A DNA stretch of 64,000 nt, from positions 2,441,014 through 2,505,013 of the forward strand of contig CM055072.1 in NCBI GenBank assembly GCA_029204045.2, written 5' to 3'. This document shows, in pieces, positions 42,936 to 55,151 of the stretch. The position numbers were made by a program, and so were the translations under genes. The notes beneath the pieces were generated by a model. That model did not search any database, was not told where the DNA came from, and was given only the letters and a program-made list of their open reading frames with translations. The DNA is from Tillandsia leiboldiana (Eukaryota > Streptophyta > Magnoliopsida > Poales > Bromeliaceae). Numbering within the stretch: position 1 is the first letter of the stretch; each line of letters begins with the position of its first letter.

Positions 42936-45900
42936 TGTAAGTGATGTAAGACTCATGAATTTTAAATTAAGATGATGAAATCCAAAAGATCTGTGTTGAC
43001 CTATTTGGTCAATTGCCAGTGTGCAAGTTGCACTATTTAGCAGGCAAAAAGGCTATTTTTCAATCCGAACGTAATCTTGGAAATCCGATATGACCGTTAC
43101 GATCGTCTCGTCGAACTGAGCGAGATTCATATTCAGCACTTTCCGATCTGACGGTCGGATCTTCCAGAAATTGGTGAAGAAGCGGGTGAAATAGCCGCGA
43201 CCAATGTAACAGTGTATGCGCACAGTGCTATTAGTGATTACTGTAGATGAACAATAGACCCCAATTTCGGAACTCCGGCGGTTGCAATGTTGACCAATTC
43301 ACTGTCCGGAATCCGAATATAGTGATCCAGGTAGTCGATTTGATCGGTTTCGTCGTTCTGAACGCAATGGCGCTGACGGAATTTCCGTTTGACGCCCCTA
43401 GGGTCTCGAAAAGCAGGAAATAAGGCGAAAAATGTGATATTTGCACATAAAACCCTATTCTCCTCGCCTCGAATTGCGTGCCACCCCTTAGTTAGGGACC
43501 TAAGTATGAAACTAAAGATACTGTGAGGGACCGGACTGGGAATATCAAAGCTCGAGGGGCCAAATAGCAATTTTGCTTATATGTGTATAAATACGTGTAG
43601 CTAGGGTTAGGGTTTCACAAACCCTAAACCCTGTAGCTCTCCCTCCAGCCGCAGCCCCCCAACCGACTCCTCTCCCTCAACCGCACCCGTAGGAGGTAGC
43701 CCGCATCGGCCGCCGCCTCCCCTTGCTGGAAAAGGGAGATCAAGAAGCATCTTGATCTCGGTCCTTGAAGAGAAGGGTGTTCGGGTGGGTCTGGGGGGAT
43801 CGAGTTCGTACCTGAGGACTCCCCTGTGAAGCCGCAACCAAGCTGTGGTGGACCCAGCCCTAGCCGTCGCCGTGCGCCGGCGCGGGACCACTTCTCCTTC
43901 TTCCAAACTCCGGCGAAGGTGAGTTTATGAAACCTTTCTCGTCGTTTTGGTTTTTGGGCAAGACCAGTGTACTCCTGACGCCGTGGAGGTCATCCGGGTG
44001 CAGGCCGAGCCGCTGCCGCCGTCCCGATCGCCGGCGGGAGCGCTGTCATCGGAGATTATCGTTTTGGCCGATCGCGGGCGCCGCCGTGATCCGGCCGTCC
44101 AACTAAGGATCAGCACCGTTGAATCTCGTTCCCTTGACGACTGCAACACCTCCACAAGGTCTGAGCATCATCGGTAGAGGATCGGACTCGGCCGAGCGTG
44201 CCCTAGAACCAGCTTTCTTCAATCTTGGCCGGGCTCGGTCGTCCGGCGCCGGCGCTGCCTCCCACCGCCGGCCATCGCCACCAGAGGACTCCTGGTGCCG
44301 AGTGGGGCCTTTTGGTCCAAGTTGCTCCGGCCCGGAGCTAGTCGGCCGGAATCCGCCATTAACGGGTTTGGAGCTTCAACCGAGCTCCGCCGCCGCGCCT
44401 TGCCGGCGTTTCCCGGCACCGGAAAACCGCACAGGTAAGCTTCTTGGACCTTTTGGAGTTTGCCCATCACCCTGCATGGCATCTTTAACGCGGGGTTTGC
44501 GATCTCTAGGGTTGCACCCGAGCCGGCCACGATCTCCTCCTCCGGCCATCTCCGGCGTTCCGGACTCCGGCCAACCCCACAGGTAAGCTGTAGATATTAT
44601 TTATAAGACTCCCATCAAGTTAAATTTGGCCAGGGCACCTTTGGGTTACTGGTTCCAACCTTGCACCCGAGGCACCCACTTCGGGCCTTCCTCCGGCCGG
44701 CGCCGCCTCCGGCCGCCGGGGCTCGACCCCACTTGACCAGAATATCTTCTGGGACCTTGATCTATCTAGTGCTCCACTCTGTGGCAGGTCTGAACCAGGT
44801 TTGCTCCAAGAACACCCAAACCGAGCTCCTTGCGGATTAGGGTGCTGCTCCGGCCACTGCTCCGGCCAGTCACCGGTTAGCCTCAGGTGAGCCCCACTGT
44901 CCCTGGTCCATGCTTGATTCCATGCTCTAGCTAGTTTGCTGTTTGGTCAATTAAAAGTAAAGTTGGTGCATAGTGGTAAATGGGAACCCTAATGTTTATG
45001 GGCCAACTTTGTAATTGGGCCTGGGCTCGGCCCAATCTTGTGAGCACGAGCTTCGTCTCGTCGTAACGAACGCGCTGAAAGTTACGGCGCAGCTTTTGGA
45101 CCCCCGGATTTCAAGAACGAGTCGAAACAGTGGATTAACTCAATGTTTTTATGCAAATTAAAATATTTTATGGACTAAAACGCAATTCAGACTTGCTAGC
45201 TGCCTTTAGTCAGTGTTTACACACCTACTAGGCCTCTTGTTAGGATTCCGAGGATTCCTACTGGGCGGGAATCGGTTGTTGTCCCGTAAATCGGCGTACT
45301 ATTCCCGTTTAAGCACTCCGTTACTGTCGTGTCGTCGGGATGGGTATGTGTGAGTCTATTGCTGATTATAGCTTCTTATTCAGGGCCCAGTTGTTCAGCA
45401 CCAGCCTCCTAGCAGCTGTGCGGGAGTTCGAGGATCTGCCTACATCCAGGTGGGTTATCTTCGGTCCGGGCTTTATCTATTCGGCCCTCTGGTTGCTTTA
45501 GTCCAGTCGGACACCTGTTATTGATTAGCCCTGTTGATTTTATCATGTACACCTATTCTTGACTATGCCTGATGAGTTGATCTATATACCGCATGATTGT
45601 TCGATAGACATTGATCCCGTAGATACATGATATACATCTGCTTGTCAGTTTTCATATCTTGGTACATAGATGTCATGATCGGATTATACCCGCTATTTCC
45701 CTTCATCTGTGATGTTTGCTTGATATTCAGATATGCATGATAGATCTTGATCGATATGATAGATGATTTCCCTGTTGGGATCTCGGCTTATTGCCGATTA
45801 CCCGGTCAGTGGACCGTGAGCTTGAGCATTTGCATTATGATCGCCCGCACCGTTGTACTTCACGAATATCAGCGGAATTGCTACCCGCATCGATGTTCTT

Positions 45901-46691
45901 TACCGGTAAAGTGGTCAGCCGTGGCGACCCGTGACCCCCAGGGGGGGAATGTCAACCAGGTGGTGCCAGGTGGGCAGTTTGCCTGAGGTCCTCGTGACCA
46001 ATAGTGGCATTGATTGGGTACTTTATGCTATTGTGATTGATGCATGTCTTTTATTATCTCCATGATTCATCTACATGTAGCTTTTCATCGTGTACCCTTC
46101 TCGTTTAGTCCCTGCTTGATTACAGTTATTTACCATCAGCATCTGTTTGATACCTGCCTATACAGTTACTCGGCATGCTTACTTCAGTATCTATTATTGC
46201 ACCGTATTCTTTGATTATTAGTAGATCTTATTTGTTATTCAACTTCAGCTTTACCCTATTGATCTATTACTATCCGCAGATTATTGTATCCAGTAGGTAT
46301 GATTAGTTATTTCTCGGCTCGTCGTGCCCACTGGGATACACTCCGGTGTGTCTCACACCCTCGGGTGACTGTTTTTCAGGTCGCTTGGGTGATGGGATGT
46401 CGGGACACGTTGGTGAGACGATGGCAATAGTATCGACCCATATGTAGTCAGTATATTTTTTTTTCCGCATTTCAGTTTACTTAGTATAGATGGACTAGTT
46501 TTGTATGCGTAGTTTAGACTACTCTGGTATTGACTGATTGTGATTAGCCGTGCATGTATAGGAAAGGCTATGTCCAGTTGGGCAGGGAATTTACTTTACA
46601 TGTGGCGGTCTGTTACGCTCGGTTTGCGAACTCTGATTTATAAAAAAAAAAAAAAAATTTTAGCCTGCTTTTCAAAACTCGGGGCGTGACA
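42936..46691 (+). mobile_element. Long gypsy-type LTR (LTR C), 3' LTR of the gag element
   Basis: Begins TGTAAGTGATG just after the polypurine-like region and ends CGGGGCGTGACA at 46691; about 3756 bp. Its first ~930 bp form the right arm of the palindrome. Contains the TATA box at 43586, a CT-rich leader, several (C)ACAGGTAAGC/AGGTGAG donor-like sites (43917, 44431, 44579, 44885) and gypsy LTR blocks such as GTGGCGACCCGTGACC. The family is distinct from LTRs A/B but of the same general build. The precise 5' boundary is an inference. Confidence 0.7.
43586..43593 (+). promoter_or_regulatory. TATA box of LTR C
   Basis: TATAAATA in GTGTATAAATACGTG, followed by a CT-rich leader with TAGGGTTAGGG. 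The inverse copy lies in the left arm near 40540, giving a minus-strand promoter pointing outwards. Confidence 0.65.
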
Positions 46692-46916
46692 CTAAATTAC
46701 AGGGTACAAAAGTGAAAATGACCTGTACCACATGGGGCCATTTGAAATTTATCCCAAAAAAATTCTAAGGCGTGGCATTTTATTCCAATTCCTAGTTTTA
46801 CTATTTTGGTATCCATACTTTTCTTCTATGGAAGTTAATCAAAGTTACATGTTCTCCATAGGAAAAAAAAAAATTCAATGAGAAAATTTTCAACAACTAA
46901 GTGTCACTTTTAAGTG

Positions 46917-46917
<1 letters not shown>

Positions 46918-46960
<43 letters not shown>
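46918..46960. repeat. (TA)n microsatellite
   Basis: Pure TA run. Similar runs at 47179-47265 and 47494-47602 bracket the two family S MITEs. Confidence 0.97.
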
Positions 46961-46964
<4 letters not shown>

Positions 46965-47175
46965 CTAGTTTGAAATATCATTAATAGTATCAAATTATTG
47001 GTACTATTAAGTTTTTAACCGTCATATATGGTTATGATGATAGTGGGCCATTGGGTTTAATGGGTGGTTAGAAAAATAGTAAAATTTAATGGGTGAAAAT
47101 AATTAAAGGGCTTGATCTAACGGTAGAAAATTTGATAGCACCAAATGTTTAGTACTATCGATAGTATACTAGCTG

Positions 47176-47178
<3 letters not shown>
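46961..47178. mobile_element. Family S MITE
   Basis: Inverted ends AGTATCAAATTATTGGTACT and GCACCAAATGTTTAGTACTA, with the core GATAGTGGGCCATTGGG and TCTAACGGTAGAAAA. TA runs on both sides. Confidence 0.75.

Positions 47179-47265
<87 letters not shown>
47179..47265. repeat. (TA)n microsatellite
   Basis: About 85 bp of TA between the two family S copies. Confidence 0.97.
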
Positions 47266-47604
<339 letters not shown>

Positions 47605-47908
47605 GATTTAAAAAATATTTAATTAATTATTAGATAGAGATTAAATTCAATTGTAGATTTGAACACAAATCTTCAAGATTTGCAGTCATCATCCATCTTA
47701 AAAATGGATCCATCTGGACCACAATCAAGTGTGGCAGTCTGCTGTCTTCTCCTTTTCATACCTCTGAAATAATATAAAGGTTGAAATGCGATCGTAATAA
47801 ATGTTCACTTACCTCATTTGATTTATTATAACTTTATTTTCCTATATATATTTAACTTTTACGTTATTTATTTTTTACTAAATAACCAGTATTATAAAGT
47901 ATTATAAA

Positions 47909-48803
47909 GGTTAATTGCATATGGCTTCCTGTAAACATATCGAATAGCAAATATATTCCTACAGGTATCATTTGTTTCGGGACTAAAGCTGGAAATAAGA
48001 GGTTTATCCTCCTTATTCTACCAAACGCACCAAGAATTATTCGGTACAGTAGTTCTAGTACAAGCAGAATAAGCTGGAACAACAGTTCTTATCTATTATT
48101 TTATAATTTTTTTTTTTTATTAAACTATCCCTCCTCCCCTCCTTTTTTTTTTTCCAATACACTCTCATCATCACAAATTCCTCTCTCTCCTTTCTCTTTT
48201 TTCCTTCCCAATACACTCTCATCATCACAAATCCCTCTCTCTCCTCTCTCTCTTTTCCTTTCCAATACACTCTCATCATCACAACCTCTTTATTTTTCTT
48301 ATTCCTCATTCTCATACCAAACACAAAATCTCTTATCCCTGGAACCGAACCAAACGCTTTTTCGTTCTTATTCCGTACTTTATACCTATCCCCAGAATAG
48401 CTAGTTCTGGTTATTCCGTTACCAAACGATACCACAAAGTTTAACTTTTCATATTTATCTCTTTAAAAATCTAACGTTATTCATATATATCCCTCCTGTT
48501 TATTACTGTTTATTATCGTTAGTTTACTGTTTATTTTTTAACAGATTAGATGTGAAATTAACAATTTTGCCATTTCAAAAATATCCCTACAGAAATATCT
48601 GAAAGGATAAAAAGGTAAATTTACCTTACTAACTAATCAAGATTAAATATTTAACTTATGATTAACTAGATTTTTCTAACAGAGATAGATGGCAGGGATA
48701 TATATGAATAATGTTGGACTTTTAAAGGGATAAATATAAAAAGTTAAACTTTGTAGAGATATATCTGCTATTCGATAGGTTTACAGAAAGCCGCAATTAA
48801 CCC
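47909..48803. mobile_element. Palindromic MULE-type MITE (family P, copy 2), TSD TATTATAAA
   Basis: Ends GGTTAATTGC and GCAATTAACCC with long inverted arms like 4829-5180. A perfect 9-bp duplication TATTATAAA flanks it (47900-47908, 48804-48812). The paralogous segment has a single AGTATTATAAAAAAAC at about 49499, the empty site. A second MITE is nested at 47964-48433. Confidence 0.88.
47964..48433 (-). mobile_element. MITE family H, copy 2, nested
   Basis: Inverse of 36826-37290 with ends GGTATCATTTGTTTCGG and CCAAACGATACC. It interrupts family P between CCTACA and ACAAAG, giving a 3-bp ACA duplication (47961-47963, 48434-48436). GAGAGTGTATTGG-type blocks are repeated inside. Confidence 0.82.
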
Positions 48804-49192
48804 TATTATAAAAACACTTCAGCTTCATAGCTATACAAACGAATAGTGAAAGAAAAATAGTTTTCACTGAATTCTAGCCATACAAAGTCGAATTCAATCA
48901 TGGGGCCAAGAATATACAAATAAAAATTTTAACGGATAAATAAAAATTTTACCTAATTTTTTTAATAAAAAATTATTAATTAGATATTTAATGTAAAAAA
49001 ATACTAATTTTATTTTTTGATTTACACTCACTTAATTTATAATTATTTTATTTATATTATTCTATCCGAATAACTTAAAATTTTTATTAAATCTATATTA
49101 ATAATTTATTCTTTTATAAATAAAATTATAATAATTAATGACTATTATCTAACAGAGTTACTAAATTTAGCATAATATATATTTTTTTAGAG

Positions 49193-49257
<65 letters not shown>

Positions 49258-49263
<6 letters not shown>

Positions 49264-50580
49264 TTTTAGTATCAGAAAATACTTAATTAATTATTAGATA
49301 GAGACAAAATTAATAAATGTTAAATTCAATTGTAGATTTGAACACAAATCTTCTAGAGAGAAAATTTGGTTTGCAGTCATCATTCATCTTAAAAATGGAT
49401 CCATCTCGACCACAATCAAACTGTTCACATTTATTATAACTTTATTTTTTATATATTTAATTTTTACATTATTTATTTATTTTTTTGCCAAATAAACAGT
49501 ATTATAAAAAAACTTTAGTTTCATAATTATACGATCGAATAGTGAAAGAAAAATAATTTTCGCTGAATTCTAGTTTACTCGAAATTCTATTTCCGTCTAA
49601 ATTTATATATTTTTATTATTTGTTTCATAGTAAATTTATTTTTGGTCGAAACTTAAACTTTTCAACCTGCGCTGTAATTACCTACAAGACTAAAATTAAT
49701 TATGAAAAAAATAAAATGAGAAAAAAATAAAATATTAATAACAATAGATTTCATGTTTACGCCGCTCAGTACTTATTATCGAGAGATAATTGTCTGTGTA
49801 CCCTTGAAATATAAAAAAATATCTGATTTATTTCTTTTTTTTTTTTTCTTTTCAATATACCCTTCATACGTTCCACCGTTATTAAAAATAATTAGGGTTA
49901 AACTAGAGTTAAATAATAATCGGAGTTGAAAACTATCAGATATACCTATTTTGTTCCTATTTATCAAAACTATTAAAAATTTTAAGGGTATATAAAAAAA
50001 ATTGGTTATGGTAGAAGAATATATTTGAAAGGGTAAAATGATAATTTTACATAGATAATGACAGTTTCAAACTATACACTGACGGAGTTTAACTTCAGGA
50101 GTATTTTAGAAAGAAGTTAAGTTGGAATGTAAGAAGGCTAGTTTTAATATTAGCCTTCTAAGAAGAAGGGTAAATTTAAAAACAGAAAAATTTTTAAGGA
50201 TATATAAAAAATTACCCCTATTATCAAATAAACAGCAGAACGGTACAAACTTTAAATTTATCGCTATAAAAGTAAACAACAACAATAAAAATAAATTATT
50301 CGATCTCTAATTTATCTTAAAAGTCTATTTTAATTTGTATTTTGTCATCGTGAAACAAAATCACGAAGGGGTCAAAATATATATAAATAAAAATTTTAAC
50401 ATATAAATAAAGTTTTACCTAATTTTTTTAATAAAAAAATTATTAATTAGATATTTAATGTAAAAATAATACTAATTTTATTTTTTTGATTTACACTCAC
50501 TTAATTTATAATTATTTTATTTGTCTATATACTAATTATATTTTTTTGATTTACACTCACCCAATTATTTTTTTTTTTTT
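49258..50580 (+). repeat. Segmental duplication, copy 2
   Basis: Counterpart of 47603-49190 without the family P MITE but with a different insertion (49783-50218). Confidence 0.8.
49783..50218. mobile_element. MITE-like repeat, 436 bp, 9-bp TSD
   Basis: Flanked by TATTATCGA (49774-49782) and TATTATCAA (50219-50227), an 8-of-9 match. Starts GAGATAATTGTCTGTGTACC and ends AAAAAATTACCCC. An inverted homologue is 38160-38697. MULE-type by TSD length; inference. Confidence 0.65.
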
Positions 50581-50737
50581 TAAATAAGTCTATATATTTA
50601 AAAATCAATTTAAAATTTATAAACTATCAAAAGATCATAAAATAAATATTTAAAAATTGAGAGGGTCATGTCCAGTGCAGGTCTCTACATTACTCCGTCC
50701 CTTAGTTAAAAAAATAATATTACCGTCTAAAGTAGGT

Positions 50738-51115
50738 ATAGATTTTAAAACTAAGCTATTATATTATTAATAGAATAAGTTATTGATATTATTAAATTTT
50801 GAGCAATGCTACATGTACACCCCGAAGGGGTGTACATCATACACCTCCACCATTTTAATGGTGGCGATATTTTTTACGGGTCACATCAAGTGACCCATCA
50901 TCACACTCCCACCTTTAGATGGATGGGGTGTATGATGTACACCCCGAAAGGGGTGTACACATAGCATTTTCCTTAAATTTTTGATCTTAGATAAAAAAAA
51001 TTGTGTAGTTAAAATATTAATTTAAAAAATAAAAATAATCAAAGAGATAGATCTAACGGCGAAAAATTTAATAGTACAAAATACTTGGTATTATCGATAG
51101 AATAGTAGTCGGATT
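50738..51115. mobile_element. Family S MITE split by a nested MITE
   Basis: Left part 50738-50800 and right part 50982-51115 carry the family ends (CTATTATATTATTAATAG ... ATTATCGATAGAATAGTAG) and the TCTAACGGCGAAAAATTTAA block. The MULE-type MITE 50801-50972 sits between them. Confidence 0.72.
50801..50972. mobile_element. MULE-type MITE, 172 bp, TSD TTAAATTTT (copy 2)
   Basis: Same length and ends as 2737-2908 (GAGCAATGCTACATGTACAC ... TAGCATTTTCC). A perfect 9-bp duplication TTAAATTTT lies at 50792-50800 and 50973-50981. High similarity to copy 1 suggests recent activity of the family. Confidence 0.9.
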
Positions 51116-51545
51116 TATAAATTTTATATCCTAATTTTTCTATGGCTCATATTTTTTCATTTGTCTTACAATTATTAATTTTTACTACTAAAAATTTTTG
51201 AATAATTATCAAATATTAGATATATTACTACAAAGTTTAAGTTTTTATTTTTTTTTTCTTCAAAATCTCTAGTAATGCTCATATTTGCCCCTTTGGCTTC
51301 GTAGTGTTAGTTCAGGGTTTATTTTTTTTAACAAAATCTCTCCAAAAGTTTAGAAAAATATTCTCCTAAAAAATGTTTCAACGGTGTTCATCTCTTTCTC
51401 TATAAAAATAAATCTAATTCACCGTTGTTGTTGGTCTCTTCTCTCACTTTTTTTTCTTCTTTATCTATCTAATATTATTTTTTCACTCATTTCTTCATTA
51501 GTTACGGTTTCAAAAGTAAAACGTGCGAAGACAAGAGTTTGAGTT
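51116..51545. other. Intergenic, no gene seen
   Basis: AT-rich with a T tract at 51249-51260. Nothing recognisable. Confidence 0.45.
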
Positions 51546-51548
51546 TTG

Positions 51549-51589
<41 letters not shown>
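51549..51589 (+). repeat. Poly-A tract of about 41 bases
   Basis: An uninterrupted A run starting after GAGTTTTG. It may mark a retroposed 3' end in the region to its left, but no SINE/LINE body was recognised. Confidence 0.9.
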
Positions 51590-51591
<2 letters not shown>

Positions 51592-51596
51592 AAAAG

Positions 51597-51874
51597 GAGA
51601 GTATCAGAGTCAATCACCAGTCGAAAGTGTGTGACGAGTCTCGGTTGAGTCTGTGTCTAGATGGCAGGGCTATCGAGATAAGTCTCACATCGCCTGATAA
51701 TTTTGAACTGCATATGTTTGGGCTGACGAGGACATCAGGCTAAACGGGAGAGTCTATGACACCCCACGTTTGGGTATATAAGAGATATGGATATTCATAA
51801 TAATAACCGAGCTTAAATATTTTGGGCTGTGATTTGGATCCAACGAGTTATTATTGTTAGTGAGCCGGATCGTT
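51597..51874 (+). mobile_element. TRIM fragment (internal region plus 3' LTR)
   Basis: Begins near AGAGTATCAGAGTC, a decayed primer-binding site. The internal region contains TTTGGGCTGACG, and the polypurine-like CTAAACGGGAGAGTC precedes an LTR TATGACACCCCACG ... GATCGTTAC. The LTR matches the TRIM at 26509-26928 (TTAAATATTTTGGGCTGTGA-like, CCAACGAGTTATTATTGTTA). The 5' LTR is missing. Confidence 0.7.
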
Positions 51875-52317
51875 ACTGAAGGTGAAAAGTTTTGAACTGT
51901 TGGGTCGTCTTCAATTAAGATTAGATCAATTTTAATAAAATTATAATATCAGAAAGGATAAAAAAAATAATTTATCTCACTCACTAAACAAGCTTAAGAA
52001 TTTTATCTATGATTAATTATATTTTTTTAAAAAATACTGACGGTAGGAATATATTTACAACTTTTAGGACTTTTGGAGAAATTTGTAGTATTATATATTC
52101 TATTCGATATATTCATATGAAGCTATATAAAATTATTTTAATTTTAAAAAAATAAATATGTAAATTTAAATATTATAAAAAAATATATACTAGCGGATAT
52201 ATTTATATAGTGCTGTGTAAAATTATTTAAAAAAAATTAAGATGTAAGATTTATATCTTTTATCATCAATTCTATATTTAATTTTTATCTTTGGACAATC
52301 AAAATTTTTTTATTTTT
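51875..52317. other. AT-rich intergenic, no gene seen
   Basis: Contains a decayed piece like half of family P (GGACTTTTGGAGAAATTTGT, TTCTATTCGATATATTCATA) at about 52065-52120. Confidence 0.5.
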
Positions 52318-52320
52318 TAA

Positions 52321-52723
52321 TCGCCCGTTTGGTAACGGGTTAAGACAGAACTAGCTAATTCAGGGATACGTATAAAGTACGGAACTAGTGTAAAAAAGTG
52401 TTTGGGATGGTTCCAGAATAAGAGATTTTGTGTTTGGTATGATAATGAGGAATAAAATGAATAAAGAGTATTAGTTGGGATAAATTATCTTTTTGCCCTC
52501 AACTTTATTATGTAATAATGAAGTGAAAGAGGGTGCCTCGATCGGTAGACGTGAGAGGGTATTTAAGAAAAAAGTAAGAGGGTGGTTGGGAAGAGTGAGA
52601 ACAGTAATTCCAGCTTATTCTAGTTATATTGGAACAAACTATACCGGTTGATTCCAGATGCGTTTAGTAGAATAAGGAGGATATTTCCCTTATTTCTTGT
52701 TCTAGCCCCAAAACAAACGAGCC
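52321..52723 (+). mobile_element. MITE family H, copy 3, TSD TAA
   Basis: Diverged copy with CCCGTTTGGTAACGGGTTAA at the left, AGAGATTTTGTGTTTGGTAT inside and CCCCAAAACAAACGAGCC at the right; TAA on both sides (52318-52320, 52724-52726). The interior is different from the other copies. Confidence 0.72.
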
Positions 52724-52780
52724 TAACAGTATACTGATAATAGGGACACACGGCAGAGATCTCTTAATAAAATATATTAA

Positions 52781-52993
52781 GGGTATATATAAGTGTACAC
52801 CCCATAAGGAGTGTACATCATACACCCTATCCTATCCTGAGGTGAGGTAAATTTCACCCATCACTCGATGTGACGGGTGGAGTGAATACCCACTCCAAAA
52901 TAGGGTGGGGTGTGGAATGTACACCCCTTATGGGGTGGGGTGGGATGGGTGTAGGATATACACCCCTTATGGGGTGTACACCTAGCATCACCC
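52781..52993. mobile_element. MULE-type MITE, 213 bp, TSD ATATATTAA
   Basis: Related to the 172-bp MITEs by TGTACACCCC/GGGGTGTACA hairpin arms but with different outer ends (GGGTATATATAAGTGTACAC ... GTACACCTAGCATCACCC). A perfect 9-bp duplication ATATATTAA lies at 52772-52780 and 52994-53002. Confidence 0.85.
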
Positions 52994-53097
52994 ATATATT
53001 AATACATTAATACATTAACGTAACAATAAATATATGATTAGTACGTACGTGAAAAGGAGTTTTAAAAGCATATGAAAAGGGTCTGCATGAAAAGGTC

Positions 53098-53206
<109 letters not shown>

Positions 53207-53324
53207 TTTATTTTGCCAAAGAAGACAAACAACTTTTTTTTTTTTTTTCTCTGTCACTCTACATTTAGTATCATCTGTTCACTATTTATTTATAAATTAA
53301 AAATAAATTATTTTTTTTAGTGAT

Positions 53325-53600
53325 AATAAGTTCAGAAAATTAATAAAGTAAGTTAGGTGAGCCCAATAAGTTGAGTGGGGCTGCGATTCACAATAAACAT
53401 AACAATAAAAGGACCAACAATTGACACAACGTATAGATGGGTTGAGTCCGGTCGAAACCCGTGGGCGCTGTGTCTATACGCTTTAAGTGAATTAGTTGCG
53501 TATTTCTAACGGCTCGAGCTTTTGGGATTAATGTTTAGCGCCAACGATCCGACAAATGATATCAGAGCCAGCGGCACGAGTTCAATTCCCACACGGTGCA
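53325..53600 (+). repeat. LTR-like repeat tail with primer-binding site
   Basis: GATAATAAGTTCAGAAAATT followed by TTAGGTGAGCCCAATAAGTT repeats the tail of 655-780 and 1360-1465. Near its right edge ATATCAGAGCCAGCGG resembles a tRNA-Met primer-binding site, so the family may be LTR-derived. Short GCCAGCGGCACRARTTC blocks repeat at 53566 and 53684. Confidence 0.5.
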
Positions 53601-53719
53601 GGTATTGGGAGAGATTGTTTGCTATTTATTTGTAGGTTAAAAATATTATTTGTTATTTATTTATGGGTTAAAAATAATCAAAGCCAGCGGCACAAATTCG
53701 ATTCCCCAACGGTGCAGGT

Positions 53720-54566
53720 CACTACAAAAAAATTGTGATTTAGCGGCATCCTGTAATTGCCGCCTAAAGTTCAAAAAGTGCACTAAAAATTATTAGTGGC
53801 ATTTAGCATTTAGTGCCGCTTATACTCGTGTTGGTGAATCTTCTACCGGCATTTATAATTAAATTGCCGTTAAAATTAAGTAATTAGTAACATTAAATAA
53901 ATACCGTTATAGATGTGGTTATTAGCGATATTATTAAATGCCAGTATTTTTTAATTATCTACGACACTAATAAATGCCGGTAATTATTAGTTTATTTGCA
54001 ATATTATACAAATGTTGGTAATCTATTGATAATTTCGGTATTAATAAATGCTGCTAATTATAAATATTTTTAAATTATATTTTTAAATAAATAAAAATAA
54101 TATAAATTATAATTTGCACTATCATAAAATAATTAAATCTTATCAATTTCAAAAAATACAATTTCAATGGATAATATGATATTTCAATATTTTCATATGA
54201 CAAGTGACATAAATCGTACATAACAAAATAACAAAAATAATTTACTAAGCTCATTTTCAATTAAACAAACAATAAGTTAAAATCTTTAGTCCATTCAACA
54301 TCCAAAAAAATAATAAACGACCACAAAATTTTCTAAACACAAAATTACTAATACGTACATAAATAACGCATCCAAATAGTTCACACGACATAAAGTTGTT
54401 TGCGAATATAACAAAACAGCTTAAAATTGTTTAAATTTTTTTGAATTCCAAAGGTATTATTACTTGCGTTGAACCTGTCAAAAAAAGAACACGTTAAAAG
54501 TTAGTTTTGACGAGGCAAAAGTCTATATATTAAATAATAAAATTGACGAAAAAAAAATATATAGGT

Positions 54567-54629
<63 letters not shown>

Positions 54630-55120
54630 CTTTTTTTTCACAGTAAATGTCAATAAATTTTTAAATTAACTTGTTTAAAAAGTTTATTGATTTTATTTTA
54701 ATTGACTCTTTTGCACATTCTCTGATTATATTTAGTAATAAAAAATTATAATGGGAGGAGGTCATGTTCATCATCTTTTATACTTAAACACATAAATAAA
54801 TGTGGGTTTCAACTATATTTTTTATTTAGTCTTCTATTATATATTATTTACTTTGTTGCATAATCATACAGCCTAAAAATAATTAAATCTATTATCAAAT
54901 AATAATTTTAAAATAAAAACAATAATTTTTTTTAAATTTTTTTTAAATCAGCCCATCTATTCCAAGGTAATAAAAGAAAGCAAATAATTTTACAAAAAAA
55001 AAAATCTAAATTAACTTACCTTTTTCTTGGTAGAGTCCTGCTTGTGGGGCTCCTTTTTGGTAGAAGACAATGAAGAAAATTCTTTTCTTACACCCTGCGA
55101 TTGGAAGGTAGAAAGAGTAA

Positions 55121-55151
<31 letters not shown>

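Larger units (their letters stand above)
40269..43863. repeat. 3.6-kb inverted repeat of a gag/LTR element
   Basis: Left arm 40269-42056 and right arm 42075-43863 are inverse complements around an 18-base loop (42057-42074). The outer limits are CTAGGGCTGGGTCC and its inverse. The arms differ at scattered sites (for example D-L-V versus D-F-V at the gag C-terminus and several single bases near 40400-40470 and their partners), so it is not a perfect duplicate. Each arm holds a partial gag gene at the centre, then the start of the LTR with its TATA box; the right arm continues into the rest of the LTR. Confidence 0.92.

Noticed and set aside
51546..51743. Poly-lysine protein
   Set aside because: Translation of the poly-A tract and a TRIM remnant.
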